Source: Streptomyces exfoliatus
GTDB lineage: Bacteria > Actinomycetota > Actinomycetes > Streptomycetales > Streptomycetaceae
Assembly (NCBI RefSeq): GCF_000725545.1
Contig: NZ_JNZP01000005.1
Span: 62,001-126,000 of the forward strand
Direction: 5' to 3'
Length of the DNA: 64,000 nt
Numbering within the stretch: the first letter of the stretch is position 1; each line of letters starts with the position of its first letter. Shown here piece by piece: positions 1 through 9,325 of the stretch. Under the pieces are notes generated by a model. That model saw only the letters and a list, made by a program, of their open reading frames with translations. It did not search any database and was not told the DNA's origin. Position numbers and translations under genes: made by a program.

Positions 1-1
1 C

Positions 2-271
2 GGTCTTGACGGGAAGATGTACGAGATCGACCTGAATGCTGCCAATGCAGAGAAACTCCGCAAGGCACTCGCCCCGTACCTCACCGCCGGGCGCAAGATC
101 ACGGGCAGGGCGGCGGCCGGCCGGAACCCCTCGGTGGAGGCGTACACCCACACCGCCCTCGCTCCCGATCCGGCGGCGGTCCGCGCCTGGGCGCAGTCCA
201 ACAAGATGGAGGTGCCGGCCCGCGGGCGCATCCCCAAGCGCGTCTACGAGGCCTTCCGCGCCGCGAGCTGA
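2..271 (+). CDS. lsr2: Lsr2-type nucleoid-associated protein, C-terminal part (5' end outside window)
   Basis: The open frame runs in from the window edge and gives the last 89 residues. It starts GLDGKMYEIDL, the end of the Lsr2 dimerisation domain, followed by a linker and the C-terminal helical DNA-binding domain. The AT-hook-like RGR core is in PARGRIPKR near the end. Lsr2 proteins are actinobacterial xenogeneic silencers that coat AT-rich DNA; the full protein is about 105-115 aa, so roughly the first 20 residues are missing. Streptomyces usually has two paralogues, and this copy next to the tRNA-Gly/purC block would be the second (Lsr-like) one. That paralogue assignment is inference from context. 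Confidence 0.88.
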   Translation, partial: GLDGKMYEIDLNAANAEKLRKALAPYLTAGRKITGRAAAGRNPSVEAYTHTALAPDPAAVRAWAQSNKMEVPARGRIPKRVYEAFRAAS

Positions 272-326
272 CCTCCGGCCCGAGCGACGCCGGGAGCCGA
301 GTTGCATTGCACCCCCGATGATCCGG

Positions 327-332
327 TAGAGT
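327..332 (+). promoter_or_regulatory. Putative promoter -10 (TAGAGT) of the tRNA-Gly(TCC) gene
   Basis: TAGAGT matches the Streptomyces vegetative -10 box, 50 bp before the tRNA. A TTGCAT at 302-307 could be the -35, although the 19-bp spacer is long. Similar -10 boxes precede the two tRNA-Gly(GCC) genes: TAGAGT at 489-494 and TATAGT at 714-719. Each of the three tRNA genes therefore seems to have its own promoter. Confidence 0.5.
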
Positions 333-381
333 CTGGATCACGCCGAGGGGCAAGGCCGAAAAGCCGAACCTCACGCAGCGT

Positions 382-453
382 GCGGGTGTAGTTCAGTAGT
401 AGAACATCCCCCTTCCAGGGGGAAGGCGCAGTGTGCAATTCCTGTCACCCGCT
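382..453 (+). tRNA. tRNA-Gly(TCC), structurally aberrant
   Basis: The acceptor stem GCGGGTG/CACCCGC, D-stem GTTC/GAAC and anticodon stem TCCCC/GGGGA are intact, and the loop CTTCCAG gives anticodon TCC (Gly). The D-loop is AGTAGTA and lacks the invariant G18-G19. The T-arm region (429-445) reads CAGTG-TGCAATT-CCTGT: it forms almost no stem and lacks the T54-T55-C56 motif. Those two features normally make the tRNA elbow and support EF-Tu binding. The other tRNAs in the window are canonical. See findings for a possible non-ribosomal role. Confidence 0.85.
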
Positions 454-533
454 CTGCATCGCTCGACCGACCACTGGTGTGGATCAGGTAGAGTAGTGCT
501 CGCACCGCCCAGTGAAAGCTGAGCGGCAGCAAT

Positions 534-606
534 GCGGACGTGGCTCAGTTGGTAGAGCATCACCTTGCCAAGGTGAGGGTCGCGAGTTCGAATCTCGTCG
601 TCCGCT
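534..606 (+). tRNA. tRNA-Gly(GCC), copy 1
   Basis: The acceptor GCGGACG/CGTCCGC, the canonical D-loop with GG, the anticodon stem TCACC/GGTGA with loop TTGCCAA (anticodon GCC) and the standard GTTCGAATC T-loop are all present. No CCA is encoded. It is identical in sequence to the copy at 741-813. Confidence 0.97.
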
Positions 607-616
607 CAGGAGTGCG

Positions 617-646
617 AAGGCCCCGGTTCTCAGGAACCGGGGCCTT
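617..646 (+). terminator. Terminator after tRNA-Gly(GCC) copy 1
   Basis: A 13-bp perfect hairpin (arms 617-629 and 634-646, 4-nt loop) lies 11 bp after the tRNA. It has no long T-run, as is common in Streptomyces. Confidence 0.75.
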
Positions 647-740
647 CGTCGTACGCCCGGACGGTGTGAAGCGCCCCACACGGCGGCGTGTCCCACGCAC
701 CCGAAACGTTGGGTATAGTTGGCTCCGCGCTACGGCGCAT

Positions 741-813
741 GCGGACGTGGCTCAGTTGGTAGAGCATCACCTTGCCAAGGTGAGGGTCGCGAGTTCGAAT
801 CTCGTCGTCCGCT
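741..813 (+). tRNA. tRNA-Gly(GCC), copy 2
   Basis: This is an identical duplicate of the tRNA at 534-606, with anticodon GCC in loop TTGCCAA. It has its own upstream TATAGT box and its own downstream hairpin. Confidence 0.97.
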
Positions 814-821
814 CCATGAAG

Positions 822-850
822 AAGCCCCCGGTCGATCCGACCGGGGGCTT
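822..850. terminator. Bidirectional terminator between tRNA-Gly and purC
   Basis: A 13-bp perfect stem (822-834 with 838-850, loop ATC) has A-rich and T-rich flanks. It sits between the convergent tRNA-Gly and purC genes and can serve both. Confidence 0.78.
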
Positions 851-900
851 TCTCGTGCCTTCGGACCCTGGGCCCCCCGGCCTGATCCGAGGGACGGGGC

Positions 901-1809
901 CTAGAAGCTGTCGGACCAGGTCTTGCCGGTCAGCAGCTCGTACGCCTCCAGGTACTTCGCGCGCGTGGCGTCCACGATCTCCTGCGGGAGGGGCGGCGGC
1001 GGCTGCTCGCTCTTGCGGTCCCAGCCCGAGGCCGGGGAGGTCAGCCAGTCCCGGACGAACTGCTTGTCGTACGAGGGCTGGGCACGGCCCGGCTCCCACT
1101 GCGCGGCCGGCCAGAACCGGGAGGAGTCCGGGGTGAGGACCTCGTCGGCCAGCACCAGGGACGTCCCGTCGAAGCCGAACTCGAACTTCGTGTCGGCGAG
1201 GATGATCCCGCGGTCGCGGGCGATGTCACGGGCCCGGCTGTACACGGCCAGGGTCGTCTGACGCAGCATCGCGGCCGTCTCGGCGCCGACCTGGCGGGCG
1301 ACCTCCTCGTACGACACGTTCTCGTCGTGGTCGCCGACCGCGGCCTTGGTGGCCGGGGTGAAGATCGGGGCGGGCAGCTCGGAGCCGTCGCTCAGACCCT
1401 CGGGGAGCGCCAGGCCGCAGACCGTACGGGACTCGACGTACTCGACGAGACCGGAGCCGGTGAGGTAGCCGCGGGCCACGCACTCGACCGGGATCATGTT
1501 CAGCGACTTGCAGATCAGCGTGCGGCCCGCCCAGTCGGCGGGGGCGCCGGCCGGCAGCTCGGTCGAGAGCACGTGGTGGGGGACCAGGTCGGAGAGCCGG
1601 TCGAACCACCACAGGGAAAGCTGGGTGAGGACCCGGCCCTTGTCGGGGATCTCGGTGGGCAGGACCCAGTCGTACGCGGACATGCGGTCGCTCGCCACCA
1701 TCACGAGGTCACCGGCCTCGTTCCGGTACAGGTCGCGCACCTTGCCCGTGTGGAGATGGGTGAGGCCCGGGACCTGGACAGGCTCGGGCTTTTCTACGAA
1801 TCCGGACAC
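901..1809 (-). CDS. purC: Phosphoribosylaminoimidazole-succinocarboxamide synthase (SAICAR synthase)
   Basis: This 302-aa cytoplasmic enzyme makes SAICAR from CAIR, aspartate and ATP in de novo purine synthesis. The N-terminus carries the family signature HTGKVRDLY (residues about 21-29) and the SDRMSAYD segment. The middle has the substrate-binding PVECVARGYLTGSG motif, and DTKFEFG lies further on. The GTG start is preceded by GGAGGAACC, a good ribosome-binding site. purD lies 4 kb away on the same strand, with two unrelated genes between, so the pathway genes are near but not in one operon. Confidence 0.97.
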   Translation of the reverse strand: MSGFVEKPEPVQVPGLTHLHTGKVRDLYRNEAGDLVMVASDRMSAYDWVLPTEIPDKGRVLTQLSLWWFDRLSDLVPHHVLSTELPAGAPADWAGRTLICKSLNMIPVECVARGYLTGSGLVEYVESRTVCGLALPEGLSDGSELPAPIFTPATKAAVGDHDENVSYEEVARQVGAETAAMLRQTTLAVYSRARDIARDRGIILADTKFEFGFDGTSLVLADEVLTPDSSRFWPAAQWEPGRAQPSYDKQFVRDWLTSPASGWDRKSEQPPPPLPQEIVDATRAKYLEAYELLTGKTWSDSF

Positions 1810-1936
1810 GGTTCCTCCGCGTAGGTTGATCCAGGAGCATGTCGATTCTCTCGCACCGGACCGGGTCGTCGGCGAGCGGGCCCGGTCCGTCCTGATCCGT
1901 CCTGGTCAGCCTCGGTCGATACTCGTACGGATCCGG

Positions 1937-3397
1937 TCAGTCCCTCTTACAGATCCGGTCGAGAAGGTTCGCGGTGGCGCGCTGGACCCGGGGGTCGACG
2001 TGGCCCGGCCGGTCCAGTGCGGGCGACCAGGCGAAGGTCCCGGAGGCGAAGACCCAGGCACCCGAGGGCGCCCGGTAGAGCGAGGTCTCCTGGTGGCGAA
2101 GTGCCCCGTCGCCGTCCCGGTAGGGCGAGTGGGCGAGCAGGATGCGGCCCTGGTGCTCGGGCAGCGCCGTCCGTGGGAAGTAGCGGTCGGCCTCACCCGC
2201 CACCAGCCCCGGGATCTCGTCGCCGTCACCGGCTCCGGTGGCCTCCCAGAGCCAGTGCTCGGCGTTCCGCACGACCAGCGGGTGCGGTTCGGGCACCCGG
2301 CCCGCGTACTGGATGCCGAGGAGCTGCTGCTCGGGCCGGTCCACCTCGCGCCACAGGGCCGGACGGCCGGGGCCGCGCCGCTTGCGGCAGGTGAGGAGCC
2401 GGTCCGGCACGCCGGAGGGCGAAGGGCCCAGCTCCACCTGCCAGTACATGGTGTTGGCGGAGAGGAAGACCAGCGAGGTGCCCTGGTCGCGGGCGAGTTC
2501 GGCGGTCCTGCGCATCGGCGCCGACCAGTACTCGTCGTGCCCGGGGAAGACCAGGCCCCGGTAGCGGCTCGGGTCGACCCGGCCGGCGTGCAGGTCGCGG
2601 GTCTCCGCGTACGCCAGGTCGTAGCCGTAGCGCTCGGCCCAGCGGATGAAGTCGTAGGCGTGCCCGACGTGCAGGGGCAGGCCCGCACCCGCGTACGGGC
2701 GGTCGAAGGAGACGGTGACGGCCGCCTCCTGCTCGCCGAGCAGCCTGCCGTCCTCGTCCCAGGCGTGGTACAGGCTGGCGCCGGTGCGACCGTCCTCCGG
2801 ATAGAGGTTGTACGCCTGCCAGGTCACGTCCGGAAGGACGAGGAGCAGATCCGCCGGGTGGTTGTCGCGGACCGTGAACGGGATGTGCGAGCGGTAGCCG
2901 TCGGCGGTGGTGAGGACGGCGACGTACGCGCCGATCGACCAGTACGTCGGCACCTGCAGCCGCCACGACTGCCACCAGTGATGACAGGACACCGTGCGGT
3001 CGGCGGTCAGCGGCGCCGGCTGGACGATGCCGGAGAGGCGCGGACTCGTGGTGATCTTCGCGGCGCCGTCACCGCCGTAGTGACCGATCCGGTAGACGTC
3101 GACCGAGAACTGCTGCGGCGGGTCCACCGTGACATGGAAGTCGATCGACTCACCGGGCGCCACGGCACCGTCGGACGCGAACCCCTTGATCTGGCGCCTG
3201 ACGTCGTCGGCCGTGCGCGGGCCGCCACTGCCGCCCCGGGCCAGGGTCTCGTCCGCGTACCAGGGGACCATCTGGCCGGTGTCGTCGAAGTAGTTCTCGG
3301 ATCCGCGCAGCCAGGGCAGCGGACCCTGGCCGAAGGGATCCGTGACGGCGTGCGCGAGCGCGCCCGACTCCCACCGTCTGATCTGGTCCGCCCCCAT
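1937..3397 (-). CDS. N,N-dimethylformamidase large-subunit-like protein
   Basis: The 486-aa protein resembles the C-terminal two-thirds of the N,N-dimethylformamidase beta subunit. An N-terminal beta-sandwich-like part contains VDVYRIGHYGGDGA (about 120-133). A class-I-amidotransferase-like fold follows, with LLLVLPDVTWQAYNLYPEDG and GLVFPGHDEYWS. In true DMFases the beta subunit works with a small alpha subunit, and no alpha-subunit gene is adjacent. Proteins like this are widespread in actinobacteria with unknown substrates, so amide hydrolysis is inference. The ATG has a strong GGGAGGGG ribosome-binding site. There is no signal peptide. Confidence 0.8.
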   Translation of the reverse strand: MGADQIRRWESGALAHAVTDPFGQGPLPWLRGSENYFDDTGQMVPWYADETLARGGSGGPRTADDVRRQIKGFASDGAVAPGESIDFHVTVDPPQQFSVDVYRIGHYGGDGAAKITTSPRLSGIVQPAPLTADRTVSCHHWWQSWRLQVPTYWSIGAYVAVLTTADGYRSHIPFTVRDNHPADLLLVLPDVTWQAYNLYPEDGRTGASLYHAWDEDGRLLGEQEAAVTVSFDRPYAGAGLPLHVGHAYDFIRWAERYGYDLAYAETRDLHAGRVDPSRYRGLVFPGHDEYWSAPMRRTAELARDQGTSLVFLSANTMYWQVELGPSPSGVPDRLLTCRKRRGPGRPALWREVDRPEQQLLGIQYAGRVPEPHPLVVRNAEHWLWEATGAGDGDEIPGLVAGEADRYFPRTALPEHQGRILLAHSPYRDGDGALRHQETSLYRAPSGAWVFASGTFAWSPALDRPGHVDPRVQRATANLLDRICKRD

Positions 3398-3589
3398 GCT
3401 GCGCCCCTCCCTCGACTCCCCCGGGTCGGCTGGTCAGTGCCTCTGGTCCGTGTCTCTGTCAGTGACGGTCTCCAGCACATCACATAACGCACGCACTCCG
3501 TCACCGTTCGTCGCGAATTGACGAGAGTGGAAGCCGAGGCTCCGGGAAGACGTCGCGCGCGGACGTCTCCGGGGCCCCTCGGCGGGCCC

Positions 3590-5503
3590 TCAGACCAGCC
3601 GTACCGGCTTCTCCGCCCGCACTCCCGTGCGGGCCAGCCAGACACGCAGCGGCTCCGGGTCGCCGTCCTCGACCAGGGCGAGGACACGGGGGCCGAGGTC
3701 CACCGCCCGCTCGCCGCCCACCAGCAGCGCGGGCCCGTCGAGCCAGTCGAGGCCCGGGGCCGCCGCAGCGGTGTCCACGGCGGCGCAGCAGACCATCGCG
3801 GTCACATGGTCGGCGAGCAGATCGCGGCCGGAACGGGGCGGCTGAAGCGGGAAGAGCGGCAACGGCCCGTCGGGACCGGAGACGGCCACGGGAGCCGCGC
3901 TGCCGGAGCGGTCGTCCTTGTCCGCGCTCCCGGCCGCCGCCTCCGCGTTCAGGACGGTGGCGGCCACCCGCGCCTCCCGTGCGGCCTCCTCACGGGAGAG
4001 GAGAGCACTGAGGGCTCCTGCGAGCGCCTCTGCGGCGGGGTTGACGGGCTCTTCGTGGTCGTCGTCGGCCGAGAGCGGGTGATCGCTGTCGTCGTCGGCC
4101 GAGAGCGGGTGATCGCTGTCGTCGTCGGCCGAGAGCGGGTGATCGCTGTCGTCGTCGGCCGAGAGGGGCGGGTCGTCGTGGGTGTCGGTGGGCTTCCTCG
4201 GCTCCGAGGACAGGTGGGCGATCACCCGGGTCAGGGTCGGGCCGTCGGCGGCGGACGACGCGTCGGCGGGAGCGCCGGCCACGCCGAGCCCGTCGAGAAC
4301 CTGGTGCAGCCGCGCCGCGTCGGTGCGCCACTTCCGGTCGACGACCTCCTCCGGGTACTCGCTCCACTCCACCGGCGACCAGTCGGGGCCGGGTTCGGCC
4401 GGGCCGCCGTGGAAGAGGCGGGCGGCGAGCAGCGAGGTGGCCTCGTCGACCGCGCCCGGCTCCTCCAAGAGGTCGCAGGCGGGCCGCTCGCCGAGGCGGG
4501 AGGAGAAGCCGTCCGCCAGCCTGTCCCGGCGCGACAGTTCGGTCAGGGCGGAGACCACGCCCGCGTCGAGCCTGGAGGGCCAGCGGCCCATCCGCCAGGC
4601 GGGCAGCGCGACCCGTGTGAGGAGACGGTCCCAGCCCGCGTAGGCCAGGCCGACCTGCTCCTGCGCCACGATCCGTACGCCGTAGTCCACGGCCTGGGCG
4701 CGCTCCGAGCCGGCCACGGCGACCCCGCGCTCCATCTCGGCCGCGTGCCCGCGGCAGGCGCGCAACAGGACGCGGGCGACCTGTCCGACGCCGTGCGCGC
4801 CGAGTCTGCGGACCGGGTCGAGGCCGGGGGCCCGCGGCACGGCGACGGCGGCGTCCAGGCCCCGGACGAAGCGGCGGGCGGCGGCTATGTCGGGGTGGGC
4901 GGCCGGTCCGGTGCCGGCGACGACGGGGGCGAGGACAGCGCGCAGTTCGCCGACCCGCATCCACCAGAGGAAGGGCGAGCCTATGACGAGGACGGGAGCG
5001 CCCTCTTCGGCGCCGTCTCCGGACCACGTACGCCGTGCGCGGTGATCCCCTCGGGCGCGTCGAGCCCCGTGGGCGCGGTGGGTGCGGTCCTCCAGCCAGC
5101 TGTCGCAGTCCGGGGTCAGGGCTATCCCGGCGGGGGCCGGGACTTCCAGGCGGTCGGCCAGGTCCCGGACGAGCCGGTAGAGATCGGGGGCGGCGGCCTC
5201 GGAGAGCTCCACCGTCGGCGTCGCGGCCGGGCGGGCCCTGGCGACGACGAGGGCGACGGCCGTGGCGGCGAGGAGGACGACGACCGCGAGGACGGTCACC
5301 ACCCAGCGGGCCGCGTCCCAGCCGGAGCCGGTGAAGTGGCCGGTGACCCCGCCCGCGTACAGGACGACGGCCACGGCCGCGGGAAGGACCGCGAGGCCGA
5401 GGGCCCTGCCGCGGACCCGGAGGACGCCGAGGGCCCGGGAGCGCGCGGCGCGCACACCCCATTCCTCGCCGACATCGGAACCGGTACCGGACACGCCGTA
5501 CAT
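3590..5503 (-). CDS. Membrane protein with a degenerate M48-peptidase-like domain and 10-residue acidic repeats
   Basis: The start is the ATG at 5503, preceded by GGAGGGGG, giving 637 aa. Two transmembrane helices lie within about residues 25-100. The next segment (LYRLVRDLADRLEVP, then LVIGSPFLWWMRVGELRAVL) looks like an M48 metallopeptidase, but where M48 has HExxH the sequence reads APVVAGTG, so the zinc site is missing. About two-thirds along is a tandem DDDSDHPLSA repeat encoded by 30-bp DNA repeats. The C-terminal part has an alanine-rich segment and a conserved-looking DGPALLVGG stretch. I infer a membrane-anchored pseudoprotease of unknown role. It overlaps no neighbour. Confidence 0.75.
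   Translation of the reverse strand: MYGVSGTGSDVGEEWGVRAARSRALGVLRVRGRALGLAVLPAAVAVVLYAGGVTGHFTGSGWDAARWVVTVLAVVVLLAATAVALVVARARPAATPTVELSEAAAPDLYRLVRDLADRLEVPAPAGIALTPDCDSWLEDRTHRAHGARRARGDHRARRTWSGDGAEEGAPVLVIGSPFLWWMRVGELRAVLAPVVAGTGPAAHPDIAAARRFVRGLDAAVAVPRAPGLDPVRRLGAHGVGQVARVLLRACRGHAAEMERGVAVAGSERAQAVDYGVRIVAQEQVGLAYAGWDRLLTRVALPAWRMGRWPSRLDAGVVSALTELSRRDRLADGFSSRLGERPACDLLEEPGAVDEATSLLAARLFHGGPAEPGPDWSPVEWSEYPEEVVDRKWRTDAARLHQVLDGLGVAGAPADASSAADGPTLTRVIAHLSSEPRKPTDTHDDPPLSADDDSDHPLSADDDSDHPLSADDDSDHPLSADDDHEEPVNPAAEALAGALSALLSREEAAREARVAATVLNAEAAAGSADKDDRSGSAAPVAVSGPDGPLPLFPLQPPRSGRDLLADHVTAMVCCAAVDTAAAAPGLDWLDGPALLVGGERAVDLGPRVLALVEDGDPEPLRVWLARTGVRAEKPVRLV
4058..4166. repeat. Tandem 30-bp repeat (about 3.6 copies) inside a coding sequence
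   Basis: Units 4058-4087, 4088-4117 and 4118-4147 are identical and a partial fourth follows. In the minus-strand gene each unit encodes the acidic decapeptide DDDSDHPLSA. The period is a multiple of three, so copy number can change without a frameshift. There are no spacers, so this is not a CRISPR array. Confidence 0.92.
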
Positions 5504-5706
5504 CACCCCCTCCTGTCCATGCCGGGACTGCCTGTGGCGGTGTTGGTCACTCCCCCACTGTGGCACCCGCCACCGACATCGCAATGCCGGTGGGCCAAGT
5601 GCCGGAACGCCTGTGCCGCACCCTAGTTGGGGCTTTGGCGGACGTCATCCGGATGGCCGAGCCGTCACTCGATGGAATGGCTTTGGGTAAAGGTGATGGC
5701 GCTCGT

Positions 5707-5734
5707 GCGGCCGTACGGTTCACCGCACGGCCGC
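5707..5734 (-). terminator. Possible terminator after purD
   Basis: An 8-bp perfect inverted repeat (GCGGCCGT at 5707-5714, ACGGCCGC at 5727-5734) lies about 30 bp past the purD stop. It has no T-run. The rest of the 5504-5762 gap holds nothing I recognise. Confidence 0.4.
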
Positions 5735-5762
5735 TCGACACATCAGCACATCAGCGCGTTGT

Positions 5763-7013
5763 TCAGGCCTCGGCGGCCTTCCGCGCGATGTCCGTACGGT
5801 GCTGGGAGCCGTCAAGGCGGATACGGCCGACCGCCGCGTACGCGCGCTCGCGTGCCTGCTCCAGGTCCGTTCCGGTCGCGGTGACCGACAGGACACGGCC
5901 GCCCGCGCTGACGATCGCGTCGCCGTCCCGCCTGGTCCCGGCGTGGAGCACGTACGCGTGCGGGGCGTCCTTCTCCGCGACCTCGTCCAGGCCCTCGATC
6001 GGGTCGCCCGTGCGCGGGGTGTCCGGGTAGTTGTGCGAGGCGATGACCACGGTGACAGCGGCCTCGTCGCTCCAGCTCAGCGGGGCCTGGTCCTCCAGGG
6101 TGCCGTTGGCGGAGTTCAGCAGGACGCCCGCCAGCGGGGTCTTCAGCCGGGCCAGGACCACCTGGGTCTCGGGGTCGCCGAAGCGCGCGTTGAACTCGAT
6201 GACCCGTACGCCGCGGCTCGTGATCGCCAGACCCGCGTACAGCAGGCCGGAGAACGGCGTGCCACGGCGGCGGAGCTCGTCGACCGTCGGCTGGAGGACG
6301 GTCGCGAGGACCTCGTCGACCAGCTTCGGGTCGGCCCACGGCAGCGGCGAGTAGGCGCCCATGCCGCCGGTGTTCGGGCCCTCGTCGCCGTCGAGCGCGC
6401 GCTTGAAGTCCTGCGCGGGCCGGAGCGGCAGGACGGTGGTGCCGTCGGTGATCGCGAAGAGGGAGACCTCGGGGCCGTCGAGGTACTCCTCGATGACCAC
6501 CCGGTCGCAGGAGAGGGCGTGGGCGCGGGCCTGCGCGAGGTCGTCGGTGACGACGACGCCCTTGCCGGCGGCGAGGCCGTCGTCCTTCACCACGTAAGGA
6601 GCGCCGAAGGCGTCGAGCGCCTCGTCGATCTCCTCAGGGGTCGTGCAGACGTAGCTGCGGGCGGTGGGCACCCCGGCGCCGGCCATGACGTCCTTGGCGA
6701 ACGCCTTGGAGCCCTCCAGCTGCGCGGCCTCCCCCGACGGGCCGAAGACGGGGATCCCGGCCGCGCGGACGGCGTCGGCGACGCCCGCGACGAGCGGGGC
6801 CTCCGGGCCGACGACGACGAGCCCGGCACCGAGTTCGGTGGCGAGGCGCGCGACGGCGTCGCCGTCCAGCTGGTCGACGGGGTGCAGCTCGGCGACCTCC
6901 GCGATTCCGGCGTTGCCGGGCGCGCAGTGCAGAGCGGTGACGTCGGGATCGAGGGAGAGAGAGCGGCACAGGGCGTGTTCGCGGGCGCCGCCGCCGATGA
7001 CGAGGACCTTCAC
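5763..7013 (-). CDS. purD: Phosphoribosylamine-glycine ligase (GAR synthetase)
   Basis: This 416-aa ATP-grasp enzyme joins phosphoribosylamine and glycine in purine synthesis. The N-terminus is [18 protein letters not shown]. The ATP-grasp region includes [15 protein letters not shown] and the [30 protein letters not shown] core. The metal-binding [13 protein letters not shown] lies in the C-terminal half. The GTG at 7013 is chosen because the family starts directly at KVLVIGGG. A longer in-frame extension upstream lacks similarity and runs close to dnaX. The dnaX stop is 61 bp upstream on the same strand, so co-transcription is possible. Confidence 0.96.
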   Translation of the reverse strand: MKVLVIGGGAREHALCRSLSLDPDVTALHCAPGNAGIAEVAELHPVDQLDGDAVARLATELGAGLVVVGPEAPLVAGVADAVRAAGIPVFGPSGEAAQLEGSKAFAKDVMAGAGVPTARSYVCTTPEEIDEALDAFGAPYVVKDDGLAAGKGVVVTDDLAQARAHALSCDRVVIEEYLDGPEVSLFAITDGTTVLPLRPAQDFKRALDGDEGPNTGGMGAYSPLPWADPKLVDEVLATVLQPTVDELRRRGTPFSGLLYAGLAITSRGVRVIEFNARFGDPETQVVLARLKTPLAGVLLNSANGTLEDQAPLSWSDEAAVTVVIASHNYPDTPRTGDPIEGLDEVAEKDAPHAYVLHAGTRRDGDAIVSAGGRVLSVTATGTDLEQARERAYAAVGRIRLDGSQHRTDIARKAAEA

Positions 7014-7074
7014 GTCAGCCAGGGTAGCCCGCCGCCCGGGATGACCCTTGTGCGGGCCACTGAACGAGACGCCC

Positions 7075-9204
7075 CTACTCGTTCGTGTATTCCTCCACAA
7101 CGGTGGCTCCGAGCTCGCGCACGATCAGGTCGTGCCCGGAGAGGGCGGAGTCGACGAGGTCGGGATCGTCCTCCTCCGGTACGTCGTCCTCGGGCGCCAC
7201 CGGCGGCGGCGCGGGCGGCGTGTACGCGGGCGCGGGAGCCTGCGCGGGGGCCGGGGCCGGGGCCGACGCCTGCGGGAAGGCGGAGACGGGCGCCGAAGGG
7301 GCCTGCGACGGGGCGGGGGCGGGCGGCGGGGCCTGTTGGAAGGCCGGAGCGGGCGCCTGCGGCCGGCCGCCGCCGAAGCCTCCGGTGCCGCCCGAGCCGC
7401 CGAAGCCGGTGGCGGCGGGCGGCGGCGAGGCACCGCCCGAGGGATCGATGATCGCCTCGATCTTCCAGTTCACGTGGAACTGCTCGGAGAGCGCCTGCTT
7501 GAGGACGTCCTCGCTGCCGCTGCTCGCGAAGTTGTCGCGGGCCCCGGCGTTGAGGAAGCCGAGCTGGAGGGTGGTGCCGTCGAAGCCCGCGACCTGGGCG
7601 TTCTGGCTGAGCAGGATCCAGGTGAAGCGGCGCCGGTTCTTGACGGCGTCGAGGATCTGCGGCCAGAGGTTCCGCACCTGGGCGATGTCCCCGCCGCCTC
7701 CGCCGGTGGGCGCGGGGGCCGGGCTGGGGGCGTGCGCGGGCTGAGCCTGTACGGGAGCGGGTGCGGGTGCGGCGGCCGGGGCGGACGCGCCGGGCCAGGC
7801 ACCGGGGGCGCCGCCGCCGGGGGTGGCGGCACCCGGCCAGGCACCGGGCCGGGGCGCGGCGGGAGCGGCGGGGGCCTGGACGGCCTCGGGCTGCTGCGGT
7901 GCTTGTGCGGCCTGGGCAGGAGCGGGAACGGGTGCGGGTGCGGGCGGCGGCGGCGGGGCCATCGGGGTGTGGGCTTCGGGCCCGGGGACGTACCCCATGG
8001 CGGGCGCAGGAGGCCCGGGCGTGAAGACGGGCGCGGGCGCGGCGGCCGCCCCGCGCTCCAGGCGGTCGAGCCGTGCCTGGACCGAACGCTCGTCGTCGAA
8101 GGCGGCGGGCAGCAGCACGCGCGCGCAGATCAGCTCCAGCTGGAGCCGGGGCGAGGTGGCGCCCCGCATCTCGGTCAGTCCGCTGTTGACGAGATCGGCG
8201 GCCCTGCTGAGCTCGGCGGCGCCGAAGACGGACGCCTGGGCCTGCATGCGCTCGATCACGTCGGCCGGGGCGTCGATGAGCCCCTTCTCGGCCGCGTCCG
8301 GCACGGCGGCGAGGATCACCAGGTCGCGGAGCCGCTCAAGGAGGTCGGCGACGAACCGGCGCGGGTCGTTGCCACCCTCGACGACCTGGTCGACGACCTC
8401 GAAGGCGGCGGCGCCGTCCCCTGCGGCGAACGCTTCCACGACCGAGTCGAGCAACGACCCGTCCGTGTAGCCGAGCAGGGACGTCGCCATGGCGTATGTC
8501 ACACCGTCGGCGGCGGCGCCGGCCAGGAGCTGGTCCATGACGGACATCGAGTCACGCACGGATCCGGCGCCGGCGCGCACGACGAGCGGCAGCACGCCCT
8601 CCTCGACGGGGATGCCCTCGCGCCCGCAGACCTCGCCCAGGTACTCCCGGAGGGTGCCGGGCGGCACGAGCCGGAAGGGGTAGTGGTGGGTCCGCGACCG
8701 GATCGTCCCGATGACCTTCTCGGGTTCGGTGGTGGCGAAGATGAACTTCAGGTGCTCCGGCGGCTCCTCGACCACCTTCAGGAGGGCGTTGAAGCCCGCC
8801 GAGGTGACCATGTGGGCCTCGTCGATGATGTAGATCTTGTAGCGGCTGGACGCGGGCCCGAAGAATGCCTTCTCCCGCAGGTCACGGGCGTCGTCCACAC
8901 CACCGTGCGAGGCCGCGTCGATCTCGATGACGTCGATCGACCCCGGCCCGTTCCGCGCGAGGTCACGGCAGGACTGGCACTCCCCGCAGGGCGTCGGCGT
9001 GGGCCCCTGCTCGCAGTTCAGGCACCGCGCCAGGATCCGCGCGCTGGTCGTCTTGCCACACCCGCGGGGCCCGCTGAACAGGTACGCGTGATTGACCCGG
9101 TTGTTCCGCAGGGCCTGCTGCAACGGGTCGGTGACATGCTCCTGCCCAATGACCTCGGCGAAGGACTCGGGGCGATAGCGGCGGTAGAGCGCGAGAGACG
9201 ACAC
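7075..9204 (-). CDS. dnaX: DNA polymerase III subunits gamma and tau (clamp loader)
   Basis: The 709-aa protein begins [14 protein letters not shown]. It has the AAA+ Walker [10 protein letters not shown], the zinc-binding cysteine cluster ([19 protein letters not shown]) and the DEAH-type Walker B IIDEAHM, followed by sensor motifs. The GTG at 9204 fits the family N-terminus; an upstream in-frame extension has no similarity. The second half is a long Pro/Ala/Gln-rich linker with a tau-like domain ([13 protein letters not shown]) and a low-complexity tail ending in acidic residues. It loads the sliding clamp and ties helicase and polymerase together. The SRP RNA gene lies just upstream. Confidence 0.96.
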   Translation of the reverse strand: MSSLALYRRYRPESFAEVIGQEHVTDPLQQALRNNRVNHAYLFSGPRGCGKTTSARILARCLNCEQGPTPTPCGECQSCRDLARNGPGSIDVIEIDAASHGGVDDARDLREKAFFGPASSRYKIYIIDEAHMVTSAGFNALLKVVEEPPEHLKFIFATTEPEKVIGTIRSRTHHYPFRLVPPGTLREYLGEVCGREGIPVEEGVLPLVVRAGAGSVRDSMSVMDQLLAGAAADGVTYAMATSLLGYTDGSLLDSVVEAFAAGDGAAAFEVVDQVVEGGNDPRRFVADLLERLRDLVILAAVPDAAEKGLIDAPADVIERMQAQASVFGAAELSRAADLVNSGLTEMRGATSPRLQLELICARVLLPAAFDDERSVQARLDRLERGAAAAPAPVFTPGPPAPAMGYVPGPEAHTPMAPPPPPAPAPVPAPAQAAQAPQQPEAVQAPAAPAAPRPGAWPGAATPGGGAPGAWPGASAPAAAPAPAPVQAQPAHAPSPAPAPTGGGGGDIAQVRNLWPQILDAVKNRRRFTWILLSQNAQVAGFDGTTLQLGFLNAGARDNFASSGSEDVLKQALSEQFHVNWKIEAIIDPSGGASPPPAATGFGGSGGTGGFGGGRPQAPAPAFQQAPPPAPAPSQAPSAPVSAFPQASAPAPAPAQAPAPAYTPPAPPPVAPEDDVPEEDDPDLVDSALSGHDLIVRELGATVVEEYTNE

Positions 9205-9325
9205 GTATACGAGGTTATAGGCGCCCACCGACAACCAGGGCCCACCGACGACGGGGACGATCACGACCGCCACTCCCGCCCCTGGAAACCGGGCACCTCG
9301 GGAAGCCGGACCGCCGGGGAACGCA

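Noticed and set aside
540..1136. 198-codon frame across the tRNA-Gly genes
   Set aside because: It reads through two tRNAs and the antisense of purC.
4058..4166. CRISPR array or regulatory repeat
   Set aside because: Units are contiguous 30-bp coding repeats in frame with the gene.
7468..7480. parS-like GTTCACGTGGAAC in dnaX
   Set aside because: It differs from the parS consensus in length and bases; it looks like chance coding sequence.
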